DNA from: [Chlorobium] sp. 445
Lineage (GTDB): Bacteria; Bacteroidota; Chlorobiia; Chlorobiales; Thermochlorobacteraceae
Assembly: GCA_002763895.1 (NCBI GenBank)
Contig: NSLH01000018.1
Location: 1-50,387 of the forward strand
DNA length: 50,387 nucleotides
Direction: 5' to 3'
Positions 29,069 through 38,651 of the stretch are shown here, piece after piece; position 1 is the first letter of the stretch, and each line of letters opens with the position of its first letter. Under the pieces are notes generated by a model, which made no database searches, was not told where the DNA came from, and was given only the letters and a program-made list of their open reading frames with translations. The position numbers and the translations under genes were made by a program.

Positions 29069-30394
29069 ATGACAGCACGTGAAATCGCCGTCAAGGTCTT
29101 GAAGGACGTTGAAACTGGCAAAGCTAAGTCCGATACCATTATCAATAATTATTTCAATCAGTCTTCGCTAGAGCGCCTTGACAAGGCGTTTGCTATGGAA
29201 ATGGTTTATGGTACCTTGCGTGAGCGCGCGAAGATCGATCACATCATTCAGCAGTTCTACAACCACGACTACCAAAAAATGGATGTCGACATTCGCAACA
29301 TTCTGCGAATCGGCGTCTATCAGCTTTTTTACCTTACGAAAGTGCCAAAGTGGGCTGCAGTTAATGAATCCGTCGAGCTTGCCAAGAAATTGAAAAATCA
29401 ATTTTTGGGGAACTTGGTCAACGGTGTGTTGCGCAACATTTCCAACAACATTGAAACAATTAATTTTAAGGTCAAAGGTGGGACATTTGCCGACCAAATT
29501 GCGCTGCAGTACTCACATCCCAAATGGCTCCTAGCGCGCTGGCTTACACGCTTTAGCCTGCAAGAAGCGCAAGATTTAATGAGCGCTAACAATACACCAC
29601 CGACAATCAGTTTTCGCATCAATCCTCTGAAGACCACGCTTGCCGAGGTTGAGCAGATGCTGAGCGAGAAGCAAGTGCACTACAAGAAATCTTTGCTTGA
29701 GAATTTTCTTATCCCTGAAAAGTTCTTCGACATGGAAGAACTTCTGAAAATGGGATATGCTTCGGTGCAAAGCGAAGCGCAAGCTATTGCATGCATGCTC
29801 TTAGGTGCTAAGCCGGGTGATCAAATTTTGGATATGTGTGCAGCTCCGGGTGGCAAGTCAACTTTCCTTGCTGAACAGATGCGCAACACGGGCAAAATTC
29901 TCGCCCTCGATCTCTATGGCAATAAACTGCAAGACATCTCTCGGCTGGCTACGACACTTGGCATTTCTATCATTGAAACTGCCAAACAGGATGCGCGTCT
30001 ATTCCAAACCGAAGAAAAATTCGATCGCGTCTTACTCGATGCGCCATGTTCAGGGACAGGCGTGCTCTCACGTCGTGCAGAACTTCGTTGGCGACTTTCT
30101 CCAAATGATATCACTACACTGGCAAAAACACAGCGCGAGCTGCTCAATAATGCGACGCGTCTTGTGAAAGATGAAGGCATTATTGTCTACTCGACTTGCT
30201 CGATTGAGCCAGAGGAAAATCAGCAACTTGTCAATGCCTTTCTCTATGACCGTCCCGATTGGATGATTCAAGACGCCAGAGAAGTGTTACCAACAGCACT
30301 GCATCACTTGGTTAATCCACAAGGTGCAGTGGAAATTCTTCCGCATATCCATCATCTAGATGGTGCGTATGCCGTGCGCTTTATACGCCGATAA
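29069..30394 (+). CDS. rsmB: 16S rRNA (cytosine-967-C5)-methyltransferase RsmB
   Basis: 441 residues. The N-terminal NusB-like RNA-binding domain (MTAREIAVKVLKDVETGKAK, DKAFAMEMVYGTLRERAKID, MDVDIRNILRIGVYQLFYL, AVNESVELAKKLKNQFLGNL) is followed by the Rossmann methyltransferase with the SAM loop LDMCAAPGGKSTFLAEQM, VLLDAPCSGTGVLSRRAEL and the catalytic Cys motif VYSTCSIEPEENQQL. Two active-site cysteines (PCSGTG and STCS) are those of m5C enzymes. It modifies C967 of 16S rRNA. The gene stands alone, with 209 bases before and 191 after, neither of which shows a recognisable feature. Confidence 0.95.
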   Translation: MTAREIAVKVLKDVETGKAKSDTIINNYFNQSSLERLDKAFAMEMVYGTLRERAKIDHIIQQFYNHDYQKMDVDIRNILRIGVYQLFYLTKVPKWAAVNESVELAKKLKNQFLGNLVNGVLRNISNNIETINFKVKGGTFADQIALQYSHPKWLLARWLTRFSLQEAQDLMSANNTPPTISFRINPLKTTLAEVEQMLSEKQVHYKKSLLENFLIPEKFFDMEELLKMGYASVQSEAQAIACMLLGAKPGDQILDMCAAPGGKSTFLAEQMRNTGKILALDLYGNKLQDISRLATTLGISIIETAKQDARLFQTEEKFDRVLLDAPCSGTGVLSRRAELRWRLSPNDITTLAKTQRELLNNATRLVKDEGIIVYSTCSIEPEENQQLVNAFLYDRPDWMIQDAREVLPTALHHLVNPQGAVEILPHIHHLDGAYAVRFIRR

Positions 30395-30585
30395 TCTTGT
30401 CAGACACTGCACTTTAGACAGCGAACGCTACAAACGGTTTTCTGTATACTCCATGTCGTTGTGTAAGGCGATGTATGCACGGTTTCATCGCTGTTACTGG
30501 TATTCCTCTTATCACACTGCAGTTTTCTCAACCGTAAGGTTTTGCGTAAATTTTTAGCCTAAATTGCATTTTTCTAAAAACCAAC

Positions 30586-32250
30586 TTGGTAACTAAACTG
30601 CAACGACGCTTGTCCCGACTAGCCACATTTTTTGTTGCTATTCTGCTTGTTTTTGCAACATTTTTCCCACGCTCGCTTCAGGCAGGCGGCGAGACCTTTC
30701 CTGCTGGGCACTGGGCATACGATATTATTGATCAGCTTATTGTGCGTGGCTATCTGACACGGCTTTACGACGTGGCACGTCCGTATGAACGCGTCGATGT
30801 AGCACGCGCAATTTTAGAGACTGATAAATTCACTATTGAAGACCGTGTAACGCTTTGGCTCTTCAACAAATTAGAGCAAGAACTGGACGATGAATTAGGC
30901 TGGCTGCGTGACGAGGTCTTTCCAAAAGCTGCGGTTCGCATCGCTGCACGTCCTGAATTGATTGTAGAGCGACGCGAAGGTCCCCGCCCTGACTTGCAAC
31001 TGCCGCCCGAAAATCAGAGCGGTATTGACCTGCGCCCTCGCTTTCGTGGACGCGGACGGCTTTCACTTTACTTCGATCGTGATTTCGTGATCTACAATGC
31101 CTCGATTGTGCAACAAGCTGGCGTCTTTGACCTCGTGCCTGCTCGCCCGTACGCTGGGGCAACTGCATACACCGAACAAGCATTTTTTGCCTACCACGGC
31201 GAGCTTTTTCGCGTCAAGCTCGGGCGCGATTACGTCAATTGGGGATATGGTCGCTATAGCCTCAGTCTTTCTAACACAGCAGGTCCGCTCGATCAGCTCA
31301 TGCTTCAACTTAATACGAAAACGCTACGCTTCACTTACATCATTGCGATGCTCGATAAGGTGGAGTATCGAGAAGAAGGGACACCCTCTGGTGCTATCCA
31401 AAGTTACGCTGAGCGCTATCTGACCGCTATTCGCTTCGATCTCAACCTCTTTTCTAGCAAACTGCGCTTGGGCTTATGGCAAGGCGTGCTTTATGGCGGA
31501 CGCAATCGCTCGCTGGACCTGCGCTACATCAATCCTTTTTCGGTCATTTACGGCGAGCAGTTCAACCAAAGAGAAGAAATCAACCCGATTGTTGGTGCAG
31601 ACTTGAGCATCTTCCCATTCAACGGGATTAACATCTATGGCAGTTTCGTTGTTGATGATTGGCAGTTCAATATCGTCGATCAAACTGCGCTTGAGCCAAA
31701 CTTATGGTCGGGTCAAATTGGTATTCGTGCAGCAAATGTGCTCTATCCGCTCGGCATCTATGGCACTGATGCCTTCATTGAAATTTCTCGAGCAATCAAC
31801 CGCACCTACCATCAACGTCAATTCAATCGCTACCAGCGCTGGATTTTCAATACCAATCCGCTTGCACACCCACTTGGTACAGATTTTGAGTCGCTGGAAC
31901 TTGGGCTTTCACACTGGGCATTCAAGCAGTTTCGTGTCTCGGCAAGCGTGCTCTTCGTTGGCAAAGGCGAGGGCAGTCTCTACGGTCCATTCACCGAACC
32001 ATGGCTCGATACTACACGATACAATCTTCAAACGGGCTACAGTGAACCTGCGCCCTTTGGCATTGTTGAGCGGCGCACCGCCCTGACCATTGGATTTTTC
32101 TATCAACCTTCTAATGCCTTCAATGCGGAGCTCAACCTCACACCTGTTTGGCGTTACAACGCAAATAACATCGAAGGTGCGCGTCTTAATGATTTTCAAA
32201 TCTTTTTACGTGTGCTATTTGAAATTCAACCAGTTTTGAGCCTATTCTGA
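30586..32250 (+). CDS. Wzi-like (capsule assembly) outer-membrane beta-barrel protein
   Basis: 554 residues. No ATG opens the frame; TTG 30586 (then VTKLQRRLSRLA) is the first plausible start and gives a signal peptide LATFFVAILLVFATFFPRSL to QAGG. The next 100 residues, starting FPAGHWAYDIIDQLIVRGYL, form a helical domain with an SLH-like look. Strands then follow, with the Wzi-family patterns LGRDYVNWGYGRYSLSLSN, TAIRFDLNLFSSKLRLGLWQ and LDLRYINPFSVIYGEQFNQR, and the chain ends in Phe. Wzi-family proteins hold capsule at the cell surface or work in exopolysaccharide assembly. It starts a tight cluster with 32254, bamD and nadD (gaps 3, 14 and 6 bases). Confidence 0.78.
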   Translation: MVTKLQRRLSRLATFFVAILLVFATFFPRSLQAGGETFPAGHWAYDIIDQLIVRGYLTRLYDVARPYERVDVARAILETDKFTIEDRVTLWLFNKLEQELDDELGWLRDEVFPKAAVRIAARPELIVERREGPRPDLQLPPENQSGIDLRPRFRGRGRLSLYFDRDFVIYNASIVQQAGVFDLVPARPYAGATAYTEQAFFAYHGELFRVKLGRDYVNWGYGRYSLSLSNTAGPLDQLMLQLNTKTLRFTYIIAMLDKVEYREEGTPSGAIQSYAERYLTAIRFDLNLFSSKLRLGLWQGVLYGGRNRSLDLRYINPFSVIYGEQFNQREEINPIVGADLSIFPFNGINIYGSFVVDDWQFNIVDQTALEPNLWSGQIGIRAANVLYPLGIYGTDAFIEISRAINRTYHQRQFNRYQRWIFNTNPLAHPLGTDFESLELGLSHWAFKQFRVSASVLFVGKGEGSLYGPFTEPWLDTTRYNLQTGYSEPAPFGIVERRTALTIGFFYQPSNAFNAELNLTPVWRYNANNIEGARLNDFQIFLRVLFEIQPVLSLF

Positions 32251-32253
32251 CCT

Positions 32254-32847
32254 ATGGTGCAACTCGTCTTAGCACTGCTCTTTGTCTGCCCCGTTTTCGA
32301 GATTTATGCGCAACCTAAACCCAAACTCACCAGTGCGGTTTTTGCCGACCTCTATGCTGAGCATCTTGTCCAAACCCTTTTGCAACGTGCTGTGCCCCAA
32401 ACTCTGCTCTTTACACCTGCGCCCGCTTACACTTTTCAAGGCTTGCTTGATGCTGCACTTCAAAGCCACCTGCTCGCTGCAGGCTTTACTCTCTACGAGC
32501 GCGAGACACTCGACTCCCAAGATTATGCCGTACTTGATGCACGTGCTGTAGAAGCGAATTTCTCCTACCAATTTTTGAATGATGCGCAAGTGCTGCGCAA
32601 ATTTGAACTCTACTTGGAGTGTAAGGCTGTTAGCGCGCAGCGGCAAACGTTGCTTGTGCATGCTCGCACAATTGCTTTTCAGGACACGGTGCACACATAT
32701 GAACTTGTCGAGAGCGAAGACAAACGCTTTACGGAGACATTCAAGCCTGAACTGCCCTCATTTTGGGAGCGTGTGGCAATGCCCGCAGCTATCGTGGGAG
32801 CAATTGGAATTATTGTATTTTTATTTTTTAGTGTCAGAAGCCGATAG
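32254..32847 (+). CDS. Exported protein with C-terminal membrane helix, function unknown
   Basis: 197 residues. An N-terminal signal (MVQLVLALLFVCPVFEIYAQ) and a C-terminal helix (AMPAAIVGAIGIIVFLFFSV followed by RSR) frame a soluble domain of about 150 residues with alternating strands (FTLYERETLDSQDYAVLDAR, EFELYLE-type pattern). The basic end after the last helix points to an inner-membrane tail anchor with the domain in the periplasm. No family is recognised. The gene begins three bases after the Wzi-like gene and ends 14 bases before bamD, so it belongs to that transcript and may act in envelope assembly. Confidence 0.75.
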   Translation: MVQLVLALLFVCPVFEIYAQPKPKLTSAVFADLYAEHLVQTLLQRAVPQTLLFTPAPAYTFQGLLDAALQSHLLAAGFTLYERETLDSQDYAVLDARAVEANFSYQFLNDAQVLRKFELYLECKAVSAQRQTLLVHARTIAFQDTVHTYELVESEDKRFTETFKPELPSFWERVAMPAAIVGAIGIIVFLFFSVRSR

Positions 32848-32861
32848 ATTTAATTGACGAT

Positions 32862-33773
32862 ATGCTTTCATCATTTCGCATAGCTTGCACCTTGTTTTGC
32901 TTGGGCTTAGCTCTTGCAGCTATAGGGTGTAGCACACAGCGCATCATATTTGACGAATCTCTCAAAGGTCGCTTCGAGTATGCAAAATCGCTCTATGAGC
33001 AGAAAGACTATTATGCCGCGCAGCTCGAGTTAAATAAACTTATCTATACCAGCCGTGCCACGGAATATGAAGATGATGTACAGTTTTACTTAGCACAAAG
33101 CTACTTCTTTTACGGTCAGTATCTTCTTGCTGCAGAAGCCTATCAGACACTTTTGCGCAATATTCCATCTTCGCCATATAGCCGAATTGCATCTTTCCAA
33201 ATTGCAATGTGCTATTACAAACTTTCTCCTGTGCATAGCTTAGACCAAGAGTATAGCCGCCGCGCAATTGCACAATTTCAAAGTTACATTGACACCTACC
33301 CTGTACCTGACTCGGCGCGTATCGCCCGTGAAATTCAAGATTTACGCCTATTAGCTGCAGATGCTCCTGATTCTGCGCGTCGTGCAACTTATGAAGCACT
33401 TATTGGACGCTTGCAAGCGCAACTCGGTGAGCTCGACACACTGCGGCTTGCCGAAGAAAAAATTATGGAGTGCCGCAATAAACTTGCTCTCAAAGCGCTT
33501 GATGCAGCCAAGCAGTATATTCAACTGCGTGCTTATCGCGCCGCCACACTCTACTTCGATGAAGTGCTCACGAGCTATCCCGATAGCCCTTACTACGAAG
33601 AAGCCCTGCTGGGCAAGATTGAAACGTTGATTGTGCGCGAGCGTTGGAGTGAAGCCGAAGATGAAATTGAACGATATGAGGAAAAATTTCCTGATAAAAA
33701 GTATAAAGTCGAAGGTGCAAAAGCATTTGTTAAAGAACAACTCCTGCAAAGCAATCAAACGACTATTAGGTAG
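32862..33773 (+). CDS. bamD: BamD-family outer-membrane assembly lipoprotein
   Basis: 303 residues. Lipoprotein signal ending in LAAIGCS, then TPR repeats: RFEYAKSLYEQKDYYAAQLE, DVQFYLAQSYFFYGQYLLAA, YQTLLRNIPSSPYSRIASF and LYFDEVLTSYPDSPYYEEAL. The pattern IAMCYYKLSPVHSLDQEYSR, then AIAQFQSYIDTYP, is the conserved BamD core. It docks on BamA and helps fold barrels. It is longer than the Escherichia coli protein because of a helical insertion around residues 150-190, common in Bacteroidota. Located in a cluster with a Wzi-like barrel. Confidence 0.9.
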   Translation: MLSSFRIACTLFCLGLALAAIGCSTQRIIFDESLKGRFEYAKSLYEQKDYYAAQLELNKLIYTSRATEYEDDVQFYLAQSYFFYGQYLLAAEAYQTLLRNIPSSPYSRIASFQIAMCYYKLSPVHSLDQEYSRRAIAQFQSYIDTYPVPDSARIAREIQDLRLLAADAPDSARRATYEALIGRLQAQLGELDTLRLAEEKIMECRNKLALKALDAAKQYIQLRAYRAATLYFDEVLTSYPDSPYYEEALLGKIETLIVRERWSEAEDEIERYEEKFPDKKYKVEGAKAFVKEQLLQSNQTTIR

Positions 33774-33779
33774 CTAGCC

Positions 33780-34391
33780 TTGTCATCTATCGTCTTGTTT
33801 GGTGGCACATTTGATCCGCCACACCTTGGTCATCTTGCACTTTGCACACTGACGCGAGAACTTCTCCAACCTGACAAAGTGATTTTGAGCGTCTCGCGCA
33901 ATCCGCTCAAATCTGGGACAACCGCCAGCGATCAACAACGCTTCGAGATGGTCTCACTCTTAGTAGAAGAGCTCAATGAAACCGGCAATTGCTTCATGGC
34001 TAGCGACTGGGAACTCAAGCAGAATGATCCTTCTTACACACTCGAGACCTTGCAATATCTTGCCATGCAATACCCAAACGCTAAGCTGCTTTTAGCTATT
34101 GGCGAAGACAATTACCGCATTTTTTCAAAATGGAAATCGCCCGATAAGATTCTGGATATGGCTGAACTTGTTGTCTTCTCACGTCAGCTGCAGCCTAATA
34201 CACCTTCACTTTTGCCTGAATTTCCAAATGCCAAACTGCATTTTATCAAATTAGATTTGCCGATTTCATCAACAGCGCTGCGTCTCGAGCTTGCTCAGCC
34301 TGAACGCCGTCAACTTACTTTTCGCAAAATGCCTTCGCTGATTGCACGCTATATTAGTGCGCATAACTTATATCTTAGCGTTGAAGCTTAG
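33780..34391 (+). CDS. nadD: Nicotinate-nucleotide adenylyltransferase NadD
   Basis: 203 residues. Nucleotidyltransferase HxGH motif in IVLFGGTFDPPHLGHLAL, then VILSVSRNPLKSGTTASDQQ, PSYTLETLQYLAMQYPNAKL, LLLAIGEDNYRIFSKWK and the C-terminal ISSTALR and YISAHNLY. It adenylates nicotinate mononucleotide in NAD synthesis. The start must be TTG 33780: the bamD stop TAG is in the same frame nine bases upstream and no ATG or GTG lies between. The six-base gap implies coupling to bamD. Confidence 0.93.
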   Translation: MSSIVLFGGTFDPPHLGHLALCTLTRELLQPDKVILSVSRNPLKSGTTASDQQRFEMVSLLVEELNETGNCFMASDWELKQNDPSYTLETLQYLAMQYPNAKLLLAIGEDNYRIFSKWKSPDKILDMAELVVFSRQLQPNTPSLLPEFPNAKLHFIKLDLPISSTALRLELAQPERRQLTFRKMPSLIARYISAHNLYLSVEA

Positions 34392-34456
34392 AGTGCTGTA
34401 ATACTTGCCTTGATATGCCGTGCAATTTTGCGTAGTTTGCTTCAAAACAATTTCAC

Positions 34457-35405
34457 ATGCCACGCTTTCATACGCTGCTGACAATCTTGCTCATTGCTTT
34501 CGCACCCTCTGCTCATGCTCAGACCACCACGTTTGAGTTTCTTCGACTCGATCGCAGTGCACGCATCGCTGCGCTTGGCGGCAATAGTGCTTCTCTTGCG
34601 CACGACATCAACAGTTTTTTCAAAATCCTGCCGTGCTGGATTCAACGACACACAAACAAGCCGCCTTTAGCTTTCAAAAACATTTGCTCGATATCAATTC
34701 AGGATTTCTTGCCTATGGACGCCAAATTGAAAACATTGGAGATTTTGGTGCAGGTATCACGTTTGTCAGTTATGGCAGTTTTGATGAAACTGATGAGATA
34801 GGCAACACCACAGGCACGTTTTCAGCAACTGATCTTGCATTGCATCTTGCTTACTCGCGCAAATTACAACGCTTCGGCTTTGGGTCTTTGCGCGCTGGCA
34901 TCGGCGTCAAGTTTATTTTCTCAGGCATTCAAAATTTTCGTTCCACCGCGCTGGCACTTGACGCAGGACTGCTGCTCTTGATTCCCTCGGAAGACCTGCA
35001 CATTGGGCTTGCGCTTATCACTCTTGGCACTCAACTTTCCACCTTTGATGGTGCATCGGAAGCACTTCCGCTCGATGTGCGCTTTAGTGTAAGCAAAAAC
35101 TTGAAGGCTTACCTTTGGAACTGACACTCGGCTTTATCCGCCTTGCTGACGCCAGTGAGTCGTTTCTTTCACGTTTTCGCAATTTTACGATTGGTGGGGA
35201 ATTTACGATTACCGATGCAGTCAAACTCCGCTTTGGCTATAGCAACTTGCAGCGTCAAGACCTCACACTTACAGGCACATTAGGACTTGCCGGGCTCTCG
35301 GCTGGCTTAGGCATTGCTATTGAGCGCTTCAAGTTCGATTATGCTTTTTCATCGCTGGGCGTACTCGGCGGCTTGCACCAACTTACACTCATCACCTTAC
35401 TTTGA
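34457..35405 (+). CDS. PorQ-like PorV/PorQ-family outer-membrane protein (two frameshifts)
   Basis: About 316 residues once two indels are repaired. The signal peptide is MPRFHTLLTILLIAFAPSAH to AQ, then the PorQ signature TTTFEFLRLDRSARIAALGG, NSASLAHDINSFF. At the T6 run 34615-34620 one more T gives FFQNPAVLDSTTHKQAAFSF. At the A5 run 35095-35099 one more A gives VSKKLEGLPLELTLGFIRLA. The rest alternates strands (FGAGITFVSYGSFDETDEIG, RLQRFGFGSLRAG-type) to the C-terminus. PorQ is an outer-membrane part of type IX secretion and its relatives in Bacteroidota. No other T9SS gene is in the window. It converges on uvrD with three bases between the stops. Confidence 0.78.
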
Positions 35406-35408
35406 AGA

Positions 35409-37507
35409 TTAGAACGGCACATCATCCTGTGCATTACTTTCTTGTGTTGAAGCCGACTTTTTCTTTTCGAGTTGGCGCGCTGGCGCACTCAGCGCACTGG
35501 GCGGTGTGTTTGCTTTCACTAACAGCAGTTTCTCATATACTTCTTCGGGCAAAGCTGCAAGAAAGCGTGAAGGATTACCGAAGTACTCCTCTTGGGCAAA
35601 TCCTGAGCATACAATCGGGTAGGAAATGTAAAGGTAGTCTTTTGCACGTGTAAGTGCTACATAGAGCAGGCGCAATTCCTCATCTAACTGTTCCGCACTG
35701 CCTACTGCATATCGCGATGGAAGAATGCCATCAAGCACATTGATAAGGAAAACAGCTGTCCACTCTAATCCTTTTGCAGAGTGAATTGTGGAGAGCACAA
35801 GCGGGGCTTCATCTTTCTGCACAGCTTTTGTCTCCATCGCGGAAAGGTCAATCGGGTCTAGGGCTAAATCAGCAAGCAATTCATCGAGCGATATATAATT
35901 GAGCAAAATCGCAAGAAAGTTCTCGAGGTCTTTTTGGCGTTTGGGGTAATCTTCAAAATAACATTGGCGCATGAGAGGTAAGTAGTACTGATAAATTTTC
36001 TCGGCTTTGTCTATGAGATTGCTCTGCCGAGTAGTCAGTGTTGCAAAAAGTTCAGCCAGTTGGCGCAGTGCTTCAAGATATTTTGGTGAGAGACTTGCTG
36101 TATCGACGCGGTAAGGATCGGGGGCGGTTTTTATCCACTCCGTAATGTCCTGTGCCGTCTTTGGTCCAATGCCGGGCAAGAGTTTCAAAATGCGATTCCA
36201 GCTTAGTACATCTTTGGGATTGTGCAACAGTTTGAGATAGGCTACAAAATCTTTGATGTGCGCCGCCTCGGTGATTTTCTGTCCGCCATACTTGACAAAA
36301 GGAATGTTGCGTCGGCGCAATTCAAGCTCAAGGTCAAACGAATCACGGCTATTGCGCATTAGTACAGCCATCTGATTGAGTGCAATACCTTCTTCGCGCA
36401 ATTCCAGAATGCGCTGCGCAATGAACTTAGACTGAAACATTTCGTTCGGGGCATGCACAATAGCAGGATAGTCGCCGTCAAGTTTGGTTGTGGTGTAGAG
36501 CCGCTTTGCAAATTTTTCTTTGGCTTGTGCTATGACAGCATTGGTCAGCTCAAGGATGCGCGATGTGCTGCGGTAATTTTCTTCGAGTTTGATAATGCGG
36601 CAGTTTGCAAATTGCTTTGGAAAATTAAGAATGTTGCGATAATCCGCACCACGAAAGGAATAAATTGATTGTGCGTCATCGCCGACAGCCATCACATTGC
36701 CATGTACTTCACAGAGCAGGCGCACCATTTCAGCTTGCACCTTGTTTGTGTCCTGATATTCATCGACCATGATATAGCGCAATGCACTGCTGATGCGGGC
36801 ACGCACATCGGGATACTCCATCAGCAGTTCTGCTGTCAAGGTCAAAAGGTCATCATAATCCACAAGCGCATTAGTGCGTTTGTACTCACGGTATGCGGCA
36901 GCTACTTTCTTAATATCTTCAGCCAGAGACAGAAAGTGCGGATAACTCTCTTCCAGAATCGCCTCAATGGAGAGATTTCGATTCGCTGCTGCACTAATGA
37001 TGCTTTGAAGGGTATTTTTTTGGGGAAGCGTTTTTGTGTCAGAGTTTTCTTGTGATAGCCTAATGCTGTGCGCACAATATCAATCACATCTTCAGCATCG
37101 CTTTGGTCGAGCACGGTAAAATTATCTGCCAATTTGATATGTGAGCCATATTGACGCAGGAGCTTATGTGCGTAAGCGTGAAAGGTGCCACCCAGAATTT
37201 GCGCACTCTGCACACCTGCTAATGCTGCCGCACGATTCATCATTTCTTCAGCGGCGCGGCGCGTGAAAGTCAGCAGCAAAATCGACTGCGCTGGCACACC
37301 TGCCTCAATCAGATAGGCGACACGATAGGTCAGCGTCTTAGTCTTGCCTGTACCTGCACCAGCAATCGCCAGCACTGCACCTTGCGTTGTACGTACTGCT
37401 TCTAACTGCGCTGCGTTCAAGTCTTTTTCATATCTTTCTAAGCGTACGCAAGAGGCAGGCTGCTCTGCAAACGAATCGTTTGATAAAATAAACTTGCGTG
37501 TTGGCAT
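35409..37507 (-). CDS. UvrD/PcrA-type DNA helicase (one frameshift)
   Basis: About 699 residues after repair, from ATG 37507 (MPTRKFILSNDSFAEQPASC); a start at 37543 adds twelve residues. SF1 motifs are complete: LNAAQLEAVRTTQGAVLAIA, Walker A GAGTGKTKTLTYR, VDEYQDTNKVQAEM, GDDAQSIYSFRGADYR, LEENYRSTSRILELTNAVI, STIHSAKGLEWTAVFLINVL and LRLLYVALTRAKDYLYISY. The frame breaks at the T7 run 37015-37021 (coding A7); one more A joins KRFPKK to NTLQSIISAAANRNLSIEAI. The enzyme unwinds DNA in repair or restart. It is divergent from the lipid kinase gene at 37608. Confidence 0.92.
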
Positions 37508-37607
37508 ATTCTCATCAGTTAAAATGCGAAAATACAGATTCACACATTAGTTTTGTGCAAAACTTTCAACCGTGTTACTTCTTCTTTCAACCTTGCATTG
37601 TCAATCT

Positions 37608-38624
37608 ATGCGCGAAAAATTCTTGTCAGAATTAGACTCTCCTCAATCTTTGCCCTCGCCTCACTCCAAACATAGCGCTGCCACTGCTCAGGCTACACGC
37701 CGTTACTGGTTTATTCTGAACCCTGCTGCCAATCGCGGTAAGGCAAAAGAGAAGGTGAAACCTTTGCAGCAAACGCTGAAAGCTAAGCAAGTCGATACTA
37801 CCATTCAACTGACGACACAGCCCAATGAGGCAACAGACTTTGCGCGCGCTGTTAAGTCTTCGGTTGATATTGTTGTCGCTTGCGGGGGCGACGGCACCTT
37901 CAATGAAACAGCGCAACCGCTTATTCATTCCGAAACTGTACTCGGCTGCATACCGATAGGCTCGGGCAATGACTTTTACAGCAATCTTTCAGGCAACACT
38001 GCACCGCGCAAAGTGCCGCTTGAAACTGCGGTTGAAAAAGTTTTGAATACTGCAACATGCATGATTGACACTGGCACCGTGCACTTTGAGCAGAACGGCT
38101 CAAGTGTTAAACGCGCTTTTTTGAATTCGCTTGGCATTGGCTTCACGGGCGAAATTGCGCGTATTGCCAAGCAAGTGCCGCATGTGCGTGGCGATCTGAT
38201 TTATCTTTATGCCTTGTGGGTTGTCGGTCGTACATATCGTGCCGTACCGATGACCATAGAACTGCATACGCCCAGCGGCGTAGAGACAATTACAGAAAGC
38301 GTCTTTGCTCTTATGATTGGCAATGGCAAACGCGAAGGGGGCAAGTTTTGGATTACGCCTGAAGCAGAAATGAACGACGGCTGGTTAGATATTTGTATCT
38401 TGAAAGAATTTCCAATATGGAAATTGCCTCGTTGGGTATTTGCATTTATGCGTGGTCGTCATATTCACACCTCACAAGTGATTTACACTAAAATCAGCAG
38501 AGCCATAATTCATCTCTCGCGCCCTGAGTCTATGCACTTAGATGGCGAAGTCTATGAACAAGTCAGTCAGTCTGTTCAAGTCAGCGTCGTACCGCAGTCG
38601 CTGCGTGTCGTTGCAGTCTCTTAG
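37608..38624 (+). CDS. Diacylglycerol kinase-family lipid kinase
   Basis: About 338 residues from ATG 37608 (MREKFLSELDSPQSLPSPHS); a GTG at 37572 adds 12. DAGK catalytic domain: YWFILNPAANRGKAKEKVKP, the nucleotide loop VVACGGDGTFNETAQPLIHS and IPIGSGNDFYSNLSGNT, then the C-terminal domain LNSLGIGFTGEIARIAKQVP, GNGKREGGKFWITPEAEMND, GWLDICILK and SMHLDGEVYE. Family members phosphorylate diacylglycerol, ceramide or undecaprenol-like lipids (YegS/DgkB type). It lies 27 bases before the GlmU-like gene, in the same direction. Confidence 0.9.
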   Translation: MREKFLSELDSPQSLPSPHSKHSAATAQATRRYWFILNPAANRGKAKEKVKPLQQTLKAKQVDTTIQLTTQPNEATDFARAVKSSVDIVVACGGDGTFNETAQPLIHSETVLGCIPIGSGNDFYSNLSGNTAPRKVPLETAVEKVLNTATCMIDTGTVHFEQNGSSVKRAFLNSLGIGFTGEIARIAKQVPHVRGDLIYLYALWVVGRTYRAVPMTIELHTPSGVETITESVFALMIGNGKREGGKFWITPEAEMNDGWLDICILKEFPIWKLPRWVFAFMRGRHIHTSQVIYTKISRAIIHLSRPESMHLDGEVYEQVSQSVQVSVVPQSLRVVAVS

Positions 38625-38651
38625 TTACTTCTTGAGTTTCATCGTACCGCT

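Noticed and set aside
31637-32086. 149-residue plus-strand frame inside the Wzi-like gene
   Set aside because: Shadow frame; the overlapping barrel gene explains the region fully.
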